From Planctomycetales bacterium (GTDB taxonomy: Bacteria > Planctomycetota > Planctomycetia > Pirellulales > Pirellulaceae), in the NCBI GenBank assembly GCA_020426845.1, contig JAGQPF010000169.1:1-57928 (forward strand): a DNA stretch of 57,928 nt, in the 5' to 3' direction. Shown piece by piece: positions 35,626-44,276 of the stretch. Both the position numbers and the translations under genes were made by a program. The notes under the pieces are model-generated. The model was not told where the DNA came from, did not search any database, and saw only the letters and a list, made by a program, of their open reading frames with translations. The stretch's first letter is position 1. Each line of letters starts with the position of its first letter.

Positions 35626-36753
35626 ATGATTCGACGTTTGTTGCCTGTTCTGTTTGTCTGCGCGTCCGTGTCGACCGCCTTTGGCGCCGAAGGCTCGCGA
35701 TCGGTGATCGCCAAGTCGCACACGGGGAATCCCGAGATTCGCTCGATCAATGTGCTGAGCTTTGCGCCGCATGGCGTCTTGCTGATCGGGGATGGCGCTG
35801 GCTCGCAGGTTGTGGCGGTGGACACTGGCGATGTGGATCCTGCTTCCGGCGTGGATGTGAAGCTGAAGCTGGCGGATATCAAGAAGACGGTTGCCGGACA
35901 CATTGGAGCCAGCGCCGATGGCGTGGAGCTGATCGACGTCGCGGTGAACCCCGCATCGGGTAAAGTCTATCTGGCGGCCCGTAAGCAGAACGACAAGGCG
36001 CCTTTCATCGTGACGATCGACAACAGCGATGAGGTGCGGCTGTTTGATCTGGAGTCCGTCGCCTACGCCAGAATTCGGCTGAGCTCGGGCGACGTCAAGA
36101 TCGCGGCGATTACGGACGTCGCCTGGGCGGAGGATCGAATCATTGCCGCCGGTCGCAGCAACGAGTCTTTCTCTTCGAAGATCTTCAGCATCCCGGCGCC
36201 GTTGAAGCATGATGACGTCTCCGCGATGTACAGCGCCGAGACGTATCACGTTTCGCATCGCAAGTGGGAGACCAAGGCCCCGATGAGCGTGGTGATCCCG
36301 TTCAAAGAGGACGACAAGACGTACGTTGTGGGCGCCTTTAGCTGCACACCCGTGGTCAAGTATCCGATCGATGCGATTCAGCCCGGCGCGGAAGTGAAGG
36401 GCTCCAGCATGATTGAGCTGGGGTCGGGCAACCGTCCGATCGACATGTTTGTGTACGAGAAAGACGGCAAGCAGTACGTGCTTTCGAACACTTTCCGCTT
36501 TCATCACGAGCGCAAGCCGTTCGGCCCCAGTCCCTACTGGACGGTGAAGTTCGAGCAGAGCATCCTCGGCGGCGATCGCGTCAACGAAAACGCCGTCCGG
36601 CGTCTGCAGGGCGACAAGCCAACAACCGATGCGATCCAGATGGTCGAGTCCTATCATGGCGTGATGCAAATGGACAAGCTGGGCAACAGTCACGCGGTGG
36701 TGCTGCGGCAAACGGGCGACACCGTGGCGTTGGAGGTTCTGCCGCTGCCTTGA
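35626..36753 (+). CDS. Exported protein of unknown function, possible beta-propeller
   Basis: 375 residues from ATG at 35626, with GGAG seven bases upstream. The open frame reaches about 900 bp further back but reads poorly. The signal peptide is RLLPVLFVCASVSTAFGA. Repeated strand patterns such as VDVAVNPASGKVYLAARKQN-type segments, ITDVAWAEDRIIAAG and IDMFVYEKDGKQYVLSNTF suggest a beta-propeller. Charged residues are frequent and no catalytic motif stands out. A hairpin GGCTTCGC-TGGCTG-GCGAAGCC lies at 36803-36824, after the stop. Confidence 0.82.
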   Translation: MIRRLLPVLFVCASVSTAFGAEGSRSVIAKSHTGNPEIRSINVLSFAPHGVLLIGDGAGSQVVAVDTGDVDPASGVDVKLKLADIKKTVAGHIGASADGVELIDVAVNPASGKVYLAARKQNDKAPFIVTIDNSDEVRLFDLESVAYARIRLSSGDVKIAAITDVAWAEDRIIAAGRSNESFSSKIFSIPAPLKHDDVSAMYSAETYHVSHRKWETKAPMSVVIPFKEDDKTYVVGAFSCTPVVKYPIDAIQPGAEVKGSSMIELGSGNRPIDMFVYEKDGKQYVLSNTFRFHHERKPFGPSPYWTVKFEQSILGGDRVNENAVRRLQGDKPTTDAIQMVESYHGVMQMDKLGNSHAVVLRQTGDTVALEVLPLP

Positions 36754-36802
36754 GCGTTCGTCATCGCATGTTGCAATTGACCTCGAACCCCTGAGTTCGT
36801 CT

Positions 36803-36824
36803 GGCTTCGCTGGCTGGCGAAGCC
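36803..36824. terminator. Perfect hairpin downstream of the exported-protein gene
   Basis: Eight paired bases around a six-base loop lie 50 bp after the stop at 36753. There is no T run, so termination is only one possibility. Confidence 0.4.
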
Positions 36825-36978
36825 GAGCGTCGCGTCAACGAGCGATGAGGGCGCGTTTTTTGTCGAGGACGAGCGCGAACGACTGTATGAACAACGCGCG
36901 AATCAACAACGGACTCTCGCCCATGGCATATCTATCGTCCGGCAAGCTGCCGGAAAGTGTCCGGTTGGGGATGTTGAA

Positions 36979-38091
36979 ATGAGTTTGATCTGGGTGACGT
37001 TGCTCGCGGGCTGGGCAGGCGCTGCTCCGGAGCTGCAGTTTCATCGCGACGCCACGGGACACGTCTCGGTGGTGCTGACGGTCGATGCGCAGATCGCCGC
37101 ACGTGCGGGCGGTGACGACGCGCTGCCTCCCGGCGTTTCATCTTGGGAGCTGAGGCGCGTGGACGGTCAGCAACTCGGCCCGCCGATCTATGTCAGGCGG
37201 ATGCGGGCTGGCGAGCGGCAATGGCGGCTTTCGCCACGGTTCGCCTTGATGCCGGGCGAGCTGTACGAGGCGGCGGCGATCTACGAGGGGCGACGAATCG
37301 CGACGCGGCATCGCATCCCACAGGTTGAACATCCGACTCCCAAGTTGCTGCGCGTTGCGCCCGACGATACGGTGCCGGCGAATTGCCTGAAGTTCTATCT
37401 CTACTTTTCGGAGCCGATGCGCGAAGGGCTGGAGGTGTTCGACCTGTTGCGGCTTGAGGAGATATATGACGGAGATTCGCCAAGCCGCCCCGCTCGCGCT
37501 ATTGCTGACCCGTGGCGCCGAGTCGAACTTTGGTCGGCCGATGCCAAACGCCTGACGCTTTGGATCCACCCGGGACGCATCAAGCAAGGTGTCAACCTGC
37601 GCGAGGAGTTTGGGCCCGTGCTGGAGCCAAATCGCGAGTATGCGCTGGTTGTCGACAAGCAGGTGCGAAGCGCCGCCGGTGTTGAGCTGGATCGCGAATA
37701 TCGACATCGGTTTCGCGCCACAGCCGAGGATCACACCTCGCCACAGCTTGACGATTGGCAGCTTCACCTGCCAAAGCGCAGTGCCGAGCCGTTGCGAATC
37801 GGAACGGCCGAGCCGTTGGATCACGCGCAGCTCGTTCGCTTTGTCCACATCGAGGACGAGCAGGGCAGGGAAGTGCCGGGCGAGATTCAGGTCACCAATG
37901 CCGTGACGCTCGAGTTTCAGCCGCGCGAGCCTTGGCGTTCGGGCCGCTACCGGCTGCGCGTCAACGCACGGCTTGAGGACCTGGCAGGCAACACGTTTGC
38001 CCGCGTGTTCGATCGCGATCTGCAGTCCGGCGCGGAGAACGGCTCACGAGTCACTGAGCGTGACTTCGAGTTGCGACTCGGAGCCCCGTGA
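36979..38091 (+). CDS. Exported Ig-like domain protein
   Basis: 370 residues. A short signal peptide (SLIWVTLLAGWAGA) leads to a beta-rich chain. LKFYLYFSEPMREGLEVFDL is the typical opening of bacterial Ig-like (SbsA/Big_5-type) domains, and a second one appears near LRIGTAEPLDHAQLVRFVHI. The middle has WIHPGRIKQGVNLREEFGP. Such domains serve as structural or adhesion modules on the cell surface, and no enzyme motif is visible. A strong hairpin follows the stop. Confidence 0.8.
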   Translation: MSLIWVTLLAGWAGAAPELQFHRDATGHVSVVLTVDAQIAARAGGDDALPPGVSSWELRRVDGQQLGPPIYVRRMRAGERQWRLSPRFALMPGELYEAAAIYEGRRIATRHRIPQVEHPTPKLLRVAPDDTVPANCLKFYLYFSEPMREGLEVFDLLRLEEIYDGDSPSRPARAIADPWRRVELWSADAKRLTLWIHPGRIKQGVNLREEFGPVLEPNREYALVVDKQVRSAAGVELDREYRHRFRATAEDHTSPQLDDWQLHLPKRSAEPLRIGTAEPLDHAQLVRFVHIEDEQGREVPGEIQVTNAVTLEFQPREPWRSGRYRLRVNARLEDLAGNTFARVFDRDLQSGAENGSRVTERDFELRLGAP

Positions 38092-38113
38092 AAATCAACG
38101 TTTCAAGAACGAG

Positions 38114-38142
38114 GCAAGCCCGCGACAGGGTCGCGGGCTTGC
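38114..38142. terminator. Strong hairpin between convergent genes
   Basis: A perfect 13-bp stem, GCAAGCCCGCGAC with GTCGCGGGCTTGC, closes a 3-base loop. It lies 22 bp after the Ig-like gene and 34 bp from the stop of the opposing gene, so it can serve both directions. The T run is weak. Confidence 0.7.
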
Positions 38143-38175
38143 GGTGCGTTTCAGTGCAAGGGAGCAGCAGTCGCC

Positions 38176-38877
38176 TTACTCGCCATCTTTGCTGGGGATT
38201 TCCTCAGCGGGAGCGGGCGCCTCGGGTTGGAACGGCTGCTGCTTGAGCGGGGGCTGGATCTCTTGCTCGATGGGCGTGCCCGGCGCCTCGATCGGCGTGG
38301 GCTCGTAGTTCATCTCGGTCGGATGCGGCGCGGGCGCCGGCTCGAGAATCTCGGAGGGAACGGGGGCCGGCGCCAACTCAAGCGCGCTGCCTTGGCATTG
38401 AGGACAGATGCAGCCGGGGCCATGGCTGGCCGGAGTGGCCGAGGCTCGGCATTGTGGGCAGAGGCAGCCGACGCCGTGAGCCGGGGCGGCCATCGCGGGC
38501 GCCGAGGGCGCCGTAGGCGTCGAATAGGAGCTGTCCAGGTAGACCGGAGCTTCCACAACGCCCGCCGGCATCAGCATGCCGCCACCGCCGCCGCCGTGGC
38601 AGTTGCCGCCCACACAGGCGCCGCGCGGACGCCAACGCGAGCAAGCCGGGATGCCGGCCGGAGCGCCGCCGAAGTGAGCAACGCGTTGCAGACGCGGGGC
38701 ACAGTGTTGCTCGTTGCAGTAGTCATCCCAAAGGTGATCGCTCTCCATCGGCTGGTGCTCGCAGCAGCCGGTGACCCATTGGTTGGGGCCGCCGCCCGCA
38801 TTGCACTGGTCGCAGGCGAGAACGACGTTGGCGCCGCAAGCTGCCAGCACCATCGCGAAAACAAAAGACTTCGACAT
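38176..38877 (-). CDS. Exported Cys-rich protein with two CxCPQC motifs
   Basis: 233 residues from ATG at 38877, with AGGAGA upstream. The signal peptide ends near VVLAC. The N-terminal part is Cys-rich (CDQCNAGGG, TGCCEHQP, CNEQHC) and has a hexa-Gly run. The middle repeats GVGCLCPQCRAS and GPGCICPQCQGS, two near-identical CxCPQC modules that look like metal-binding knuckles. The tail of about 70 residues is Pro/Glu-rich. It is probably a cell-surface or wall protein. Planctomycete walls are known to include Cys-rich proteins, but no named family fits. Confidence 0.75.
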   Translation of the reverse strand: MSKSFVFAMVLAACGANVVLACDQCNAGGGPNQWVTGCCEHQPMESDHLWDDYCNEQHCAPRLQRVAHFGGAPAGIPACSRWRPRGACVGGNCHGGGGGGMLMPAGVVEAPVYLDSSYSTPTAPSAPAMAAPAHGVGCLCPQCRASATPASHGPGCICPQCQGSALELAPAPVPSEILEPAPAPHPTEMNYEPTPIEAPGTPIEQEIQPPLKQQPFQPEAPAPAEEIPSKDGE

Positions 38878-39050
38878 GACTCGCTTCTCCTGGTCGAAAG
38901 GCTTGCGTCGGCGGGGCAAGCGGATGTGGTTGTTCGGCTGAGGAAATATGGCTCGCGTTTTCACATCAGGCAAATGATTTTGTTGCCTTTTTGCCACACC
39001 GGCCGCCGCGAGCGTTCGAACCTGTGGCGAGACAACGATTTGTCGCTACG

Positions 39051-40136
39051 ATGGAGCGTTGCGTTGCCGCAACCCGACCGTCGACCACAGCCGCGACCAC
39101 GCCGATTGGATTCGCTCAATCGCTGCAAGCCGCACAACCATCCCTACGGATCAACGCTACCGAGCTCATGCTGGCCACGTTGTTGTCACCACCAATCTTC
39201 TGGTTGTCCTGGGGAGTGGCTGTCCCTGGGTGGTTGGCCGCATATCGCAGACTCCACGGCAGCACACTGGTGGGGGCGTGGTGGTGGGTCGGCGCCGTTT
39301 GGCTGGCGATGGCGCTGAGTTTTGGGACGTTGCCACCGGCTGCTGGTGAGGAGCCGAGTTGGGCTCGTGCCATGCAATTTGCTGTGGCGATGGGGACGTT
39401 CTGCCCCGTGATGTCGGTGCTGGGCGCGAAACGGCCTCAGCATCAGGCGTGGCACTTCATCGTGTTGTCACTGTGGGTTGTGCTGATTCTGCCGGCTGCT
39501 GAAGTGCTGGTGCTGCATCCGGGGCAGGAGCTCGAGGTCCATGACTCGCGCGCCTGGTTCCTACTTGGGCTGTTGCTGGTCAATGCGACCCACTTTGTCA
39601 CTACCCGCTTTTTGCCCGCCGGCGCGCTGTTGGCCGCTGGGCAATTTCTGCTGTTGGGGCGCCATCTGCCCTGGGGATTGCTGCGTGAATGGAGCCCCGC
39701 CACGGCGTTTGCCGCGCTGACGCTGGCCCAGTGCTGTTTCGCCGGCGCCGTTGTCGTAGCCTGGGCGATCCCGGCCGCGTCCGGCACCGAGCGTGACCGG
39801 CGTTGGCGGTCGTTTCGCGATCGGTACGGAATGCTGTGGGCGCTGCGCGTCGCTCAGCGCGTCAATGAGGTCGCTGCGGCCAATCAGTGGCCGCTATCGC
39901 TGGAGTGGGACGGATTCCACGATCGCGAAGGCGCACCGCTCGCGGAGTTGCCCGTCGAAGTGGAACGCGAGTTGGACGTGTGCCTCAGAAATCTGCTCAG
40001 ACGCTTTGTGTCGCCGGTTTGGCTCGAGCGCTGGCCCGCAATCGCCTCCGACGTTGCAGAGGTCGTGCGCAATGATGCTGGCGAAACGGAAGCTGCCGAC
40101 ACGGCACCGGATGACGGTAATAATCCGCACGACTGA
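39051..40136 (+). CDS. Multi-pass membrane protein of unknown function
   Basis: About 361 residues if started at ATG 39051; ATG at 39168 is an alternative and no ribosome site decides. Six to seven hydrophobic segments follow, among them IFWLSWGVAVPGWLAAY, WWWVGAVWLAMALSFG, WHFIVLSLWVVLILPAAEVL and ATAFAALTLAQCCFAGAVVV. A cytoplasmic C-terminal domain of about 120 residues (LRVAQRVNEVAAANQWPLSL, ELDVCLRNLLRRFVSP) comes last. No transporter or enzyme family is recognisable. A terminator lies downstream. Confidence 0.75.
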   Translation: MERCVAATRPSTTAATTPIGFAQSLQAAQPSLRINATELMLATLLSPPIFWLSWGVAVPGWLAAYRRLHGSTLVGAWWWVGAVWLAMALSFGTLPPAAGEEPSWARAMQFAVAMGTFCPVMSVLGAKRPQHQAWHFIVLSLWVVLILPAAEVLVLHPGQELEVHDSRAWFLLGLLLVNATHFVTTRFLPAGALLAAGQFLLLGRHLPWGLLREWSPATAFAALTLAQCCFAGAVVVAWAIPAASGTERDRRWRSFRDRYGMLWALRVAQRVNEVAAANQWPLSLEWDGFHDREGAPLAELPVEVERELDVCLRNLLRRFVSPVWLERWPAIASDVAEVVRNDAGETEAADTAPDDGNNPHD

Positions 40137-40148
40137 TTTCGCTCGCCC

Positions 40149-40192
40149 GGTCCAGAGGGCCTCACAAGGGTCGCCTGCGATGGAGGCCTGAC
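40149..40192. repeat. Dispersed inverted-repeat element, copy 2
   Basis: GGTC, a spacer, then GGGCCTCACAAGGGTCGCCT and a closing GGAGGCC with GACC. This is nearly the same sequence as 14872-14916, including the loop. It lies just behind the membrane protein gene. Confidence 0.75.
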
Positions 40193-40323
40193 CGTTCGCA
40201 ATGCGATGTCGATGTTGGCAACGTTGTTGCGAAAGGAGATTGAGGCAACTTCGGCTCAACTGCTGCAGTTGCGCCGTCCGATAAAAATCGTACCGGGTAG
40301 CGTTTCGAATCTTCGAAGCGTAC

Positions 40324-40365
40324 AAGGCCGTGGCAATCGACGGATCGAGTGCTACGGCCTTTTTT
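40324..40365 (+). terminator. Factor-independent terminator
   Basis: AAGGCCGT (40324-40331) pairs with ACGGCCTT (40354-40361), and the second arm runs into TTTTTT. The loop is 22 bases. It ends the transcript of the membrane protein gene. Confidence 0.75.
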
Positions 40366-40414
40366 CGTGCGCGGATCTTGCCACGGATGAACATGGCTTG
40401 AACACGGATTTAGG

Positions 40415-41734
40415 TCACCGCTCGATGGTCAGCTTGGGGCGAGCGGCCTTCAGCTTGTCGACGCCTTTGTCGCTCAGCGCGGGACAGTTGTTCAGCAGGA
40501 CGTGCTTGAGCGTCTTGATCTTGATCAGGTCATCGATGCAGGCATCGGAGACCTGGGTCTTGCCGAGATGGAGCCACTCGAGCTTGGTTCCGACCAGTTT
40601 GGCCACACCCGCGTCCCCGACCTCGGTGTTGTCGAGGTTCAATCGGGTGAGGGCGGGCATTTGGGCTGCGTGGTCCATGCCTTCGTTGGTGACTTGGGTG
40701 AACCAGAGATTCAGGTCAAACAGCTTGGGCAGAGCCTTGAGCTCGGCCAGGCCCTCGTCATCGGTCTCGGTCTCGCTGAGGTCGAGTTGTTCCAGGTTGG
40801 CCAAGCCTTTGAGGTGTTGAAGGCCTCTGGCCGTGCCGACGACGTTGCCTCGCAGGCGAAGTTTACGCAGCTTGGTCAACTTCGCGAGCGGAGTCAGCCC
40901 TGCATCGCTGAGAAAGCCTTGGTAGAAGCTGAGCTCCTCGATGTTGTCGAGGTGTTGGATTTTTTCCAAGCCCTTGCCCGAGACGCGAGTATCGTCCATG
41001 GTCAGGGCCTTCAAGCCGCGCATCTCTTTCAGATGCTCGAGCCCGGCGTCGGTCATCTGTTGGCCCCAGACGCGAATGTTTCGCATCTTGACCAGTCCTT
41101 TCATGTGCGCCAGCGTCTCGTCGGAAAGCAGGTTGCAGTCGGCAAAGTCGACGAGTTCGAGCTGCGGCATCTGCGCCAGCACGGCGCAGCCGTCGTTGGT
41201 AATGTTGGTCTGCGGCATCCGAATTCGCTTCAGGTTCGGCAGCTTGGCCAGCACGGCGAGTCCTTCGTCGGTGATGTCGGTGCGCTGCAGGCTGATGTCC
41301 TCGAGGTTGGGGATGTCGGCGAGCAGCCGCATGCCGTCGTTATCCACGTCGGTGAAGCTGATGTTGAGAATCGTCAGGGCGGAAAAGCCGGCCAACTTCT
41401 TGAGGGCCGTGTTGTTGATGCTGGGGCCTTTGAGCATTAAGCCACGCAGCTCGGGAAGTTTGCGCAGCGGCGGGATGTCGTCGTTCGTCGAGCGCGCCTC
41501 GCGAAGGTCCAGCACATCGATGTTGCCGTTGGCGTTGCGGCGGATGACGGCCCCGACACGGGACTCAAGTGCCTGAACGACCGCCGGATCGTCGCGCGGC
41601 GGATCGGCTGCCTGCGCGCTCTGCGACAGGCTAGCGATGGCAACGGCGGCGACAATAGCGGCGACAGCGGCGGCTGATCTGCCGCACAACCCAGCGGCGG
41701 TCGCAACAGGACGGAGGCGGCAAAAACTGCTCAT
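40415..41734 (-). CDS. Exported leucine-rich-repeat protein
   Basis: 439 residues. A long Ala-rich signal peptide (AAAVAAIVAAVAIASLSQSA) comes first. A short region (VGAVIRRNANGNIDVLDLRE) leads into about twelve leucine-rich repeats of roughly 24 residues, such as LEDISLQRTDITDEGLAVLA and LTRLNLDNTEVGDAGVAKLV. The TDEGL/SDAGL turns are typical of planctomycete LRR proteins. LRR arrays bind proteins, so an envelope recognition role is likely, with no partner visible. The gene is a single unit facing the membrane protein gene across a terminator. Confidence 0.92.
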   Translation of the reverse strand: MSSFCRLRPVATAAGLCGRSAAAVAAIVAAVAIASLSQSAQAADPPRDDPAVVQALESRVGAVIRRNANGNIDVLDLREARSTNDDIPPLRKLPELRGLMLKGPSINNTALKKLAGFSALTILNISFTDVDNDGMRLLADIPNLEDISLQRTDITDEGLAVLAKLPNLKRIRMPQTNITNDGCAVLAQMPQLELVDFADCNLLSDETLAHMKGLVKMRNIRVWGQQMTDAGLEHLKEMRGLKALTMDDTRVSGKGLEKIQHLDNIEELSFYQGFLSDAGLTPLAKLTKLRKLRLRGNVVGTARGLQHLKGLANLEQLDLSETETDDEGLAELKALPKLFDLNLWFTQVTNEGMDHAAQMPALTRLNLDNTEVGDAGVAKLVGTKLEWLHLGKTQVSDACIDDLIKIKTLKHVLLNNCPALSDKGVDKLKAARPKLTIER

Positions 41735-42102
41735 GACAAACCCATCTCAGTTGAATGGAACTCTCGAGTGAAGGCGATTCCGATTGCCGGTTGGGTGACA
41801 GGCGCGCGGGCTAGACATTGTAGCATTGCACCGCGGGTCGATCAGGGGGAGCTCGATGGGCCGGATGCTCGCTGATCTCGCGAATGAGCGTGGTCGATGC
41901 GTTTGCGGCGCCAGAGTGTCATTGGCCGCGTACGTGGGGAAGGGGCCAGCCGAGACACCCGCGGCAGCCGCCACAAACCGATGCCTGTCGATTGCGGCTG
42001 CTCGCGGGCTATCTCGAGCGGGCGGGGACGCTTGGGGCGTACCAAGTCTCGCTGGCCGAGCCGACTGCAAGTCGTGCGAGCCGACTTGAAGTCGCGAGCC
42101 AA
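41735..42102. other. Intergenic region with a short repeated motif
   Basis: No gene is convincing. Near 42057-42105 a motif GAGCCGACTNNAAGTCG is repeated twice with small differences, and each copy contains the complementary parts CGACT and AGTCG. Confidence 0.45.
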
Positions 42103-42519
42103 CTACGAGTCGTCGCCGGCGGGCGTGGCCCCCGGCTCGGGAGTCGCGGGGGCACGGCCCGCTCGCTTGGCCTTCGCCGCAGCGAGCAGTTCGTCCACCT
42201 GCTTCTTCTGCTCGGGGGTCAGCACCTCTCGCACTTCCTTGTCGCGGGTCGACTCGAGATCGACGATCTGCTCGCGCAAAGCCTCGACCTGCTCGTTGAA
42301 CCGCGCCTGGATCTCGTAGATCTTCTGCCGTTGCTCCTGGCTGACGATCCGCGAGAAGTAGGCGGGCAGGCGGCCGCGGAACTTCGTGGCGGCGGCGGGC
42401 TTTTCGTCCGCCGCCGGCCCGGCGTCCTGAGCGGCGCCGACCGAGGCGATGCCCAGCGTCAGCGAGAGCAGCAGTGCCAGCCAGCCGAGTCGGCGCGCGA
42501 GGGTCGTTGTGGATTTCAT
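42103..42519 (-). CDS. Small exported Spy/CpxP-like helical protein
   Basis: 138 residues from ATG at 42519, with AAGGAG eight bases upstream; a GTG three codons earlier overlaps that site. The signal peptide (LGWLALLLSLTLGIASVGAA) is followed by a long helix, FSRIVSQEQRQKIYEIQARF, and VREVLTPEQKKQVDELLAAA. The second contains the LTxxQ-like motif of periplasmic Spy/CpxP proteins. The C-terminal tail is Ala/Pro-rich. It is probably a periplasmic helper or stress protein; the exact role is not readable. Confidence 0.82.
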   Translation of the reverse strand: MKSTTTLARRLGWLALLLSLTLGIASVGAAQDAGPAADEKPAAATKFRGRLPAYFSRIVSQEQRQKIYEIQARFNEQVEALREQIVDLESTRDKEVREVLTPEQKKQVDELLAAAKAKRAGRAPATPEPGATPAGDDS

Positions 42520-42785
42520 TCTCTTCACTCCTTGTTCGAGATCAAACTAGTGTCTACGTTTCCGCCAGACAGGCGAGCCCGCAGGGGCCAGTCGCGACGC
42601 GTTGCGGAGATCTCCGCGAGCGGCCACGCAGGTGCTTGCCCGACACGCACCAGTATCCGCGCAGTTGGCGAAATCACGAAGCGTTTCGACGCTCGAATTG
42701 CGACTGGTGTGACAGGCTTATGTCGCTAGAATTCGGCAGGTGTGACAGCGGGGCGTCGCAGCAGGGCGACGCAGATGCGCGGCGA

Positions 42786-44276
42786 CTAAGAATCGGAGCG
42801 ATCCGACGGCTCGCCCGGCGCGCTCGTCGTGTCCGTTCTGGCCGTTTGGGCCTTCTTGTCCGCCTTGTTCGTCTTGTCCGTCTCGCGATCCGCATGCGAA
42901 TTGCTGCTGATCTTGCGGCGAATCTCGTTCTTCAACTGCTCAATGACGGACTTCTTGTCCGTCTGCTCCAGAATGTCGCGGACCACTTGTTTGGGCCCGT
43001 CCCCGCCCCACGAGGCGCCGTGCTCGAAATAGTATTTGGCCGCCTGCCCGACGATGTACGATCCGTAGCCGGCGGCCGCGCCCTGAGGGATCGCCGAGAC
43101 GACGGTGCTGACGCTGGCCGTCAGCGCCTTGAACAGCGAAGAGGACACGCTGACCACGGCCTCTCCCAGCAGCACCAAGCCAGCCGCCTTCAGAATCGAC
43201 TTGACCAGCTCGCGTGCGTGCGTGGTCGTCATCTCGAGCCCGTAGATCCGCGCAAGTGTCACAACCATGGCGCCATCGACGGCGCTTCCTCCCAGCACGT
43301 CCACCACCGGCAGCGGGTTCAACGCGACCGCGATCGACTTCAGCGTCGCGTAGCTCATGATCGTGTGGTTCGCCTGGCGGTCGCGCATCCGGACCCGCAG
43401 CGACGCGATGCGGTCCGACTTGTCGGCGGCGAACATTGCGGCGTTCAACGCCAGCAGTGACTGGCCGTCCCGCTCGAGCACCTCCAGGATGGCGGCCTTC
43501 AAGCTGTCGATCTGCGGCGGTGGCCGGCGCCACTCCTCGCGAGTTGTGCCGTCGGCCGACTCGATGATGTACTGCACCTCGCGCGGATCCGCCGATGTCA
43601 TCACCAGCGGCGCGTCCGGCAGGAGAGACCGCAGACGCTCGTTCTCCAGTACCTCCTGCAGCCGTCGCCGCTGCTCGGGGTTGTACTGGTCGACTTTGTT
43701 CAGCACCAGGATCAGCGGCTTGTTCGAGGCGGCCAGCGTGGTCAACGCCGTATACTCGACTTCGTTCAGGTCCGAGTCGGTGACAAACAGGATCAAGTCC
43801 GCTCGCGCCGCGGCCTCGCGTGCCAGTTCGGCCCGATCCTCGCCGTCCACCTCGTTCAAGCCGGGAGTGTCGACCAGGACGATGCTGGAGTCGGCGAAGC
43901 CGGGAAGGCGATAGGAGCAGCGATTCCAGCCGACCCGGTTGATCTCGGTCGTCCAGCCGCCCTGCACGTCGACGTCCGCCAGCTGCTCGCCCGACAACGC
44001 GTTGATCAACGCCGACTTGCCGGTGCTGATCTCGCCGAACACGACGATCTCCAAGTCGCCGCGCTCCAGCTTGTCGGCCATCGATTCCAAGGCCGCCAGG
44101 TCGTGGCGAAGCTGCTCACGCTCCTGCTCGGTGCTGCTGCGCAGCCGAGCCAGCGTCTTTTCCAAAGCCCGCTTGGCTTGGGCAAACGCGGTGTCTCCAT
44201 CGCGGTGCTCGGCGGGCTGATCCGGATCGGTTGGCTCCGTTGGCTCGGATGGAGCGTAGGGATTCTCCTCGCTCAT
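42786..44276 (-). CDS. Dynamin-like/YcjX-type GTPase with DUF697-like domain (second of a pair)
   Basis: 496 residues. A polar N terminus and coiled coil precede the GTPase domain: P-loop GEISTGKSALINAL, G3 LVDTPGLNEVDG, G4 LVLNKVDQYN. The C-terminal half has hydrophobic segments in the style of DUF697 (IAVALNPLPVVDVLGGSAVD, then LVLLGEAVVSVSSSLFKALT) and a charged, Lys/Asp-rich tail. Proteins of this build associate with membranes. Its ATG overlaps the stop of the upstream GTPase gene by 4 bp, so both are made together and may form a heteromer. Function unknown. Confidence 0.88.
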   Translation of the reverse strand: MSEENPYAPSEPTEPTDPDQPAEHRDGDTAFAQAKRALEKTLARLRSSTEQEREQLRHDLAALESMADKLERGDLEIVVFGEISTGKSALINALSGEQLADVDVQGGWTTEINRVGWNRCSYRLPGFADSSIVLVDTPGLNEVDGEDRAELAREAAARADLILFVTDSDLNEVEYTALTTLAASNKPLILVLNKVDQYNPEQRRRLQEVLENERLRSLLPDAPLVMTSADPREVQYIIESADGTTREEWRRPPPQIDSLKAAILEVLERDGQSLLALNAAMFAADKSDRIASLRVRMRDRQANHTIMSYATLKSIAVALNPLPVVDVLGGSAVDGAMVVTLARIYGLEMTTTHARELVKSILKAAGLVLLGEAVVSVSSSLFKALTASVSTVVSAIPQGAAAGYGSYIVGQAAKYYFEHGASWGGDGPKQVVRDILEQTDKKSVIEQLKNEIRRKISSNSHADRETDKTNKADKKAQTARTDTTSAPGEPSDRSDS

